The translations under genes and the position numbers were made by a program. Below, one piece after another: positions 60,430 to 64,000 of a stretch of DNA of 64,000 nucleotides. Each line of letters starts with the position of its first letter. Within the stretch, counting starts at the first letter, position 1. Source of the stretch: CAZFJG01 sp964410915. GTDB taxonomy: Bacteria; Synergistota; Synergistia; Synergistales; JAFGMB01. The DNA is taken from positions 1 to 64,000 of the forward strand of contig CAYPIU010000001.1 in the NCBI GenBank assembly GCA_964410915.1. Reading direction: 5' to 3'. Under the pieces are notes generated by a model. The model worked only from the letters and a program-made list of their open reading frames with translations. It was not told the origin of the DNA and ran no database searches.

Positions 60430-61219
60430 TATCAATAAGACAATAGAAAAAATATCAGAATTTCATGTAGAGGTTGAGGGATTCTCCGGTCCGCTCGATC
60501 TGTTATGCTGCCTTGTTGAAAGTCGTGAGATAGATGTCGGTAAAATCAACGTTTCTGAATTTGTAAAGATCTATGGAGCTTTTCTCCAAAGTACAGAAAG
60601 AGCTTCTATAGCGGCAATAGCGGATTTCATTTCTGCTGCTGCCGGGATATTACTTGGAAAAGTAACATCGTTACTTCCTTCATTTGATGATAATAAAGAA
60701 ATCTCTGAAAAAGATCTTAAGGATCTGCCCTCTGAAGAAGAACTTATATCAATGCTTGAGAGATACCGGCCTTACAGAGATGCTGCCCGTTATCTTGGAG
60801 TTCTCAAAAAAGAAAGTGAACGTTACTTTTCAAGACCGGTTCCGGATGAACCCCCTTTATATGATCTTGGCGACCTTTTTGGTGTTTCTTCACTGTGGTG
60901 GCAGTTACTTCGGGATAAGCAGACTACTCAGAAAAGGGATAAAAGTACAGCAGAAAATATGTTTATGGATGGTGTACCCCTGGCTGTGCCTGAAGAACAG
61001 CAGGTTGAAAACAGGATTTCCGAGCTGGGAGATATTATCAGGGAAGTAACTGAGACTGATCTCAAACAGGTACTTGGCAGATCCCCTTCCGTCAGCAATT
61101 TAGTTGTAACTGTTTTAGCCCTGTTGGAAATGTCAAGGCTGGGCAAAATAAGAATCTTCCAGGAAAGGATGTTTGGCAATGTCAGGATCATCAGGGATGA
61201 CTCCCCTCAACGATCTTGA
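60392..61219 (+). CDS. scpA: Segregation and condensation protein A
   Basis: Kleisin subunit of SMC-ScpAB, 275 residues. FHVEVEGFSGPLDLLCCLVESREIDV is the N-terminal SMC-neck-binding motif; the C-terminal winged helix (VTVLALLEMSRLGKIRIFQ) binds the SMC head. Start ATG 60392 (alternative ATG 60401), both inside trpS. Overlaps scpB by 41 bases. Confidence 0.92.
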   Translation: MSRMQLDSSRKADINKTIEKISEFHVEVEGFSGPLDLLCCLVESREIDVGKINVSEFVKIYGAFLQSTERASIAAIADFISAAAGILLGKVTSLLPSFDDNKEISEKDLKDLPSEEELISMLERYRPYRDAARYLGVLKKESERYFSRPVPDEPPLYDLGDLFGVSSLWWQLLRDKQTTQKRDKSTAENMFMDGVPLAVPEEQQVENRISELGDIIREVTETDLKQVLGRSPSVSNLVVTVLALLEMSRLGKIRIFQERMFGNVRIIRDDSPQRS

Positions 61220-61763
61220 AAAAGTTCTTGAGGCAATGCTTTTTGTTTCCAGCGAACCTGTCAGAATAAAAGATCTGTCAGATCTCCTTGATGAAAGACC
61301 GCAGACCATTGAAAATGCATTTTACTATCTCCAGAAAAATTATGAAACAGGCGGACGTGGAATGGAGATATTACGAGTTGCTGGTGGATGGCAAATGGTC
61401 TCACATCATGATCTTAACGATATCCTGGAAAACTTTACCGATAATGTCAGAAGACAGAAAATACGTCTTTCAAAAGCAGCCATGGAGTGTTTAGCTGTAA
61501 CTGCATATAACCAGCCAGTTACCAGGTCCGAAATAGAGGAGATAAGGGGAGTGCGCTGCGAAAGAGTTCTGGATACCCTTCTTTCTCACAAACTTATACG
61601 TATTGCGGGCAGAGGCAAAGGAACCGGTTCTCCGCTTCTTTACAGAACAACCGATAACTTTCTGACTCTTTTTGGCCTTGATTCAATATCAGACCTTCCT
61701 ACACTTGAAGAGCTTGATGAGATATCCACTGGAGATCCTGATCTATTTACAGGGGTATCATGA
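61179..61763 (+). CDS. scpB: Segregation and condensation protein B
   Basis: ScpB, about 194 residues, two winged-helix domains: LEKVLEAMLFVSSEPVRI and MECLAVTAYNQPVTRSEIEEIRGV are signatures. ATG 61179 with GGAAAGGA 9 bases upstream; ATG 61197 is an alternative. Partner of scpA; coupled to the pseudouridine synthase gene 1 base later. Confidence 0.93.
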   Translation: MSGSSGMTPLNDLEKVLEAMLFVSSEPVRIKDLSDLLDERPQTIENAFYYLQKNYETGGRGMEILRVAGGWQMVSHHDLNDILENFTDNVRRQKIRLSKAAMECLAVTAYNQPVTRSEIEEIRGVRCERVLDTLLSHKLIRIAGRGKGTGSPLLYRTTDNFLTLFGLDSISDLPTLEELDEISTGDPDLFTGVS

Positions 61764-61764
61764 T

Positions 61765-62523
61765 ATGTCAGAAAATAATAAAAAGGACATAGCCAGATCT
61801 AACAATATCAGATTGAACAGATTTTTAGCTATGTGCGGCATTGGTTCCCGCAGAAGCAGTGAAGATCTCATACGATCCGGCCAGGTTACAATAAATGGAC
61901 TTGTCGTTGCAGATCCCTCCAGAAGAGTCAATAATAATGATATAGTTCTTGTAGGGGACAATTATGTAAAACCCCAGGAAATGACATATGTAGTAATGAA
62001 TAAACCGGAAGGTATAGTATGTGCTGTAAGGGATGAACATTACAGGACAGTTGTCGATATTCTGCCCTCCCGTTACCGGGAGCTTAACCTGTTTCCTGTT
62101 GGAAGACTTGATAAAAATAGTCGGGGCTTGATCATTCTGACTAATGACGGCAAGTTCGGGAATAGCATAGCCCATCCCAGTTTCAGTATTTCCAAGCAGT
62201 ACAGGGTCAGGCTTGACCATCCACTAACTGTCAGAGATCTTAATAAATGGAAACAAGGGGTACTTATTGGTGAGAAAACTGTTGTGCCGCTGGATATAAG
62301 GATCCTGCCTGAAGGATCTGACAGAGAATGGATAACAATTACTTTGGGTGAGGGGTTGAAGAGGGAGATCAGGGTAATGGCCTCAGCTTTAGGATATAAA
62401 GTCAGGCAGCTTGAGCGAATACGCATCGGTAGAATGGAGTTGAAAAAGTTAAAAACTGGAGAAGTGATATCTCTCAGTTGTGAAGATCTTGGAAAACTTA
62501 TTCAATCCGGTGGATATATTTAA
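61765..62523 (+). CDS. rRNA pseudouridine synthase (RluB/RsuA family)
   Basis: 252 residues: N-terminal S4 domain (RLNRFLAMCGIGSRRSSEDLI) and pseudouridine synthase domain with catalytic Asp in VGRLDKNSRGLIILTNDG, plus KQYRV and LKREIRVMASALGYKV. Start ATG 61765 just after the scpB stop. The scpB-rluB order is widespread and favours 23S rRNA as target (inference). Confidence 0.92.
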   Translation: MSENNKKDIARSNNIRLNRFLAMCGIGSRRSSEDLIRSGQVTINGLVVADPSRRVNNNDIVLVGDNYVKPQEMTYVVMNKPEGIVCAVRDEHYRTVVDILPSRYRELNLFPVGRLDKNSRGLIILTNDGKFGNSIAHPSFSISKQYRVRLDHPLTVRDLNKWKQGVLIGEKTVVPLDIRILPEGSDREWITITLGEGLKREIRVMASALGYKVRQLERIRIGRMELKKLKTGEVISLSCEDLGKLIQSGGYI

Positions 62524-62554
62524 CCATCATGGTAAAAGAGGGAATGATCTTAAA

Positions 62555-63247
62555 ATGACAACTATCATAACGATCGATGGACCTTCTGGTGCCGGTAAGA
62601 GTACTGTGGCAAAACTTGTTGCAGAGAAAACAGGTTTAAGATATCTGGATAGTGGGTCGATATATCGTGCCCTGGCATATGTTTTGAATAATGCAGGTAT
62701 TATTCCGGTTGAATCAGAGGAACTTGGAACTTTCCTTAAATCTCTGGATATTCAGCTCAATGATACTTCCATAAAGGCCAATGATGAAGATGTGACAGGA
62801 AAGATCCGGACACCCGGAATAAGTTCACTCGCATCCTCATATTCTGCTTTACCAATGGTAAGGGAAAAACTTCTTGACCTGCAAAGATGCCAGGCAACGG
62901 GAAATGGCCTTGTTGCTGAGGGAAGGGATATGGGGACAGTAGTTTTTCCATATGCGGATCTTAAGTTTTTTCTCATTGCCCAGGATGATCAACGTGTTTT
63001 AAGAAGATGGAAAGAACTTAAGAATAAAGGTTACGAATATACACAGGAAGAGATCAGATCACAGATCACCGAGAGGGATAGAAATGATACCAACAGAAAA
63101 GTTTCCCCTCTTGTAAAAGCTGATGATGCAATAGAGATAGATACTACAGAACTTTCTATAGATGATGTTGTCCACGCTATTCTGAACCTGTTCCACAATA
63201 AGTCAGAGTGGCCAGAAGGACCTCAAACAGGGGGAGAAAAGAAATGA
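62555..63247 (+). CDS. cmk: Cytidylate kinase
   Basis: Phosphorylates CMP and dCMP; 230 residues. P-loop IDGPSGAGKSTVAK, YLDSGSIYRALA, VAEGRDMGTVVFPYADLKFF and RDRNDTNRKVSPL are Cmk blocks. ATG 62555 lies 11 bases from GAGGGA; a frame from 62480 overlaps the previous gene and is rejected. Overlaps plsC by 4 bases. Confidence 0.95.
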   Translation: MTTIITIDGPSGAGKSTVAKLVAEKTGLRYLDSGSIYRALAYVLNNAGIIPVESEELGTFLKSLDIQLNDTSIKANDEDVTGKIRTPGISSLASSYSALPMVREKLLDLQRCQATGNGLVAEGRDMGTVVFPYADLKFFLIAQDDQRVLRRWKELKNKGYEYTQEEIRSQITERDRNDTNRKVSPLVKADDAIEIDTTELSIDDVVHAILNLFHNKSEWPEGPQTGGEKK

Positions 63248-63894
63248 AGACTCTTTTTTACTATCTTACGAAATCTTTCTTTCTGTTTTGTTTAAAAATC
63301 TATAACCGTTTTACTGTATCCGGTAAAGAAAATATTCCTGCAGACGAAAAGCTTATAGTAATAGCTAATCATTGCAGTAATCTTGATCCGATCGTAGTCG
63401 GTGTAGCTTTCCCGGGTAAATTGAGATATCTGGCGAAATCTGAACTTTTTAAAAATCCAATCCTGGGATTTCTGATCAGGAATCTTGGGGCAATTCCAGT
63501 AAGTAAAATCAGTAATCAGAGTGCTGGTGCTGCCTTGAAAACATTTCTTTCACTTCTTGATGCGGGTGAAAGTATTCTTCTTTTTCCGGAAGGTTCAAGA
63601 TCTTTTGATGGTAAAGTGGGGGTTTTTCAGGGAGGCGCTTCCCTTATAGCCGAAAAGACGGGTGTGCCCGTGCTTCCTGCATATATCTACGGTACATATA
63701 ACGCGATGCCTCGAGGAGCAGCAGTAATAAAGCCTTCAAAGATAAATATCACTTTCGGAAAGATCATACATCCGTCTGAGATCAGTGAGGATCTAACAAA
63801 ACGAGAAGCACGTCAGTTTATAATGGATAAAATGCAGAATGCCATCATAAATTTGGAGAAGATCAAGGGGGGAAATGACCAACAGGTCAAATGA
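63244..63894 (+). CDS. plsC: 1-acyl-sn-glycerol-3-phosphate acyltransferase
   Basis: Membrane-associated acyltransferase, 216 residues. Catalytic NHCSNLDP (HX4D) about residues 45-50, FPEGSRSFDG, and VPVLPAYIYGT. A hydrophobic N-terminal helix (YYLTKSFFLFCLKIY) anchors it. ATG 63244 follows GGGGGAG. cmk-plsC is a common pair. The stop overlaps the next start (ATGA). Confidence 0.93.
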   Translation: MKTLFYYLTKSFFLFCLKIYNRFTVSGKENIPADEKLIVIANHCSNLDPIVVGVAFPGKLRYLAKSELFKNPILGFLIRNLGAIPVSKISNQSAGAALKTFLSLLDAGESILLFPEGSRSFDGKVGVFQGGASLIAEKTGVPVLPAYIYGTYNAMPRGAAVIKPSKINITFGKIIHPSEISEDLTKREARQFIMDKMQNAIINLEKIKGGNDQQVK

Positions 63895-64000
63895 AAAAAC
63901 AAAACAGGGCAATCCTTATCGCGCTCGATAACAAGGATATACCTGATCTTTCAATTCTCCTCGATGAACTTGAACTTCTATTGTCCAATCTGGGTATAAA
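63891..64000 (+). CDS. Probable GTPase HflX, N-terminal fragment (runs off window)
   Basis: The frame from ATG 63891 is open to the end and reads MKKQNRAILIALDNKD followed by an amphipathic LSILLDELELLLSNLG, like the N-terminal domain of HflX (a ribosome-splitting GTPase). Only 36 codons are visible, so the call is tentative. A better ribosome site (GGGGGGAA) serves ATG 63875 in another frame, which closes at 63929; this raises the possibility of a one-base error in the A-rich run. Confidence 0.45.
   Translation, partial: MKKQNRAILIALDNKDIPDLSILLDELELLLSNLGI

Noticed and set aside
1..64000. CRISPR array, transposase, integrase, prophage or toxin-antitoxin module
   Set aside because: No regularly spaced repeats, no terminal inverted repeats with a transposase, and no phage or toxin-antitoxin genes were recognised on either strand.

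Overview
The window looks like a chromosomal piece of an anaerobic, amino-acid- and peptide-fermenting bacterium, most probably of the Synergistota (inference from gene content and order, not from a marker search). Pointers are TAXI-type TRAP and dipeptide ABC transporters beside an amidohydrolase, a nitrilase and a dipeptide epimerase; a GlnRS; selA-selB with yedF; hypA-hypB; a DHH-CBS-nucleotidyltransferase protein; a B. subtilis-type PurR and Veg; and a diderm-compatible housekeeping set. Base composition is moderately AT-rich. Two runs of exactly 100 N (10087-10186 and 15725-15824) mark a draft scaffold with placeholder gaps, each inside a gene. No transposon, prophage, CRISPR array or rRNA was seen.

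Layout. 1-13.6 kb is a catabolic and transport region: a nitrilase cut by the window edge, a metal-dependent amidohydrolase, a TAXI TRAP transporter (opposite strand), an alpha/beta hydrolase, and a dipeptide ABC transporter whose genes enclose a dipeptide epimerase. 13.6-24.9 kb is mainly information processing: glnS, a DUF2993-like protein, a cyclic-di-GMP-I riboswitch with terminator in front of an uncharacterised gene, a rhodanese, a nitroreductase, tadA, two serine tRNAs, SRP RNA, a CsoR/CstR-type regulator, rpsB-tsf, pyrH-frr, an aminotransferase and hpf. 25-32.9 kb is one tightly packed run hypA-hypB-uvrD-like-coaE(+CutA)-DHH/CBS/CCA-M50 protease-surE. 33-36.7 kb holds argG-argH behind an attenuator-like leader, a small membrane protein and a spermidine-synthase-like protein.

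36.8-47.3 kb is a long minus-strand purine operon, purC-S-Q-L-F-M-N-H-D-E with a HIT protein at its end, covering nearly all steps from PRPP to IMP; purB and purK are not in the window. A likely purine regulator, purR, sits separately at 57.2 kb behind ispE. 47.6-55.9 kb carries lepA, a HemW-like radical SAM protein, an unknown gene, then yedF and a nicotinamidase facing selA-selB. 56-64 kb is housekeeping: veg, ispE, purR, a ferredoxin, tRNA-Met, a Nif3-like protein, trpS, scpA-scpB, an RluB-type pseudouridine synthase, cmk, plsC and the start of a probable hflX.

Most interesting items: the c-di-GMP riboswitch controlling an uncharacterised gene that also has an internal Shine-Dalgarno/ATG; an apparent CoaE-CutA fusion; a promoter-leader-terminator arrangement before argG; a CstR-like regulator; and a possible frameshift at the start of the last gene. 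I found no clear-cut novel defence or mobile system.
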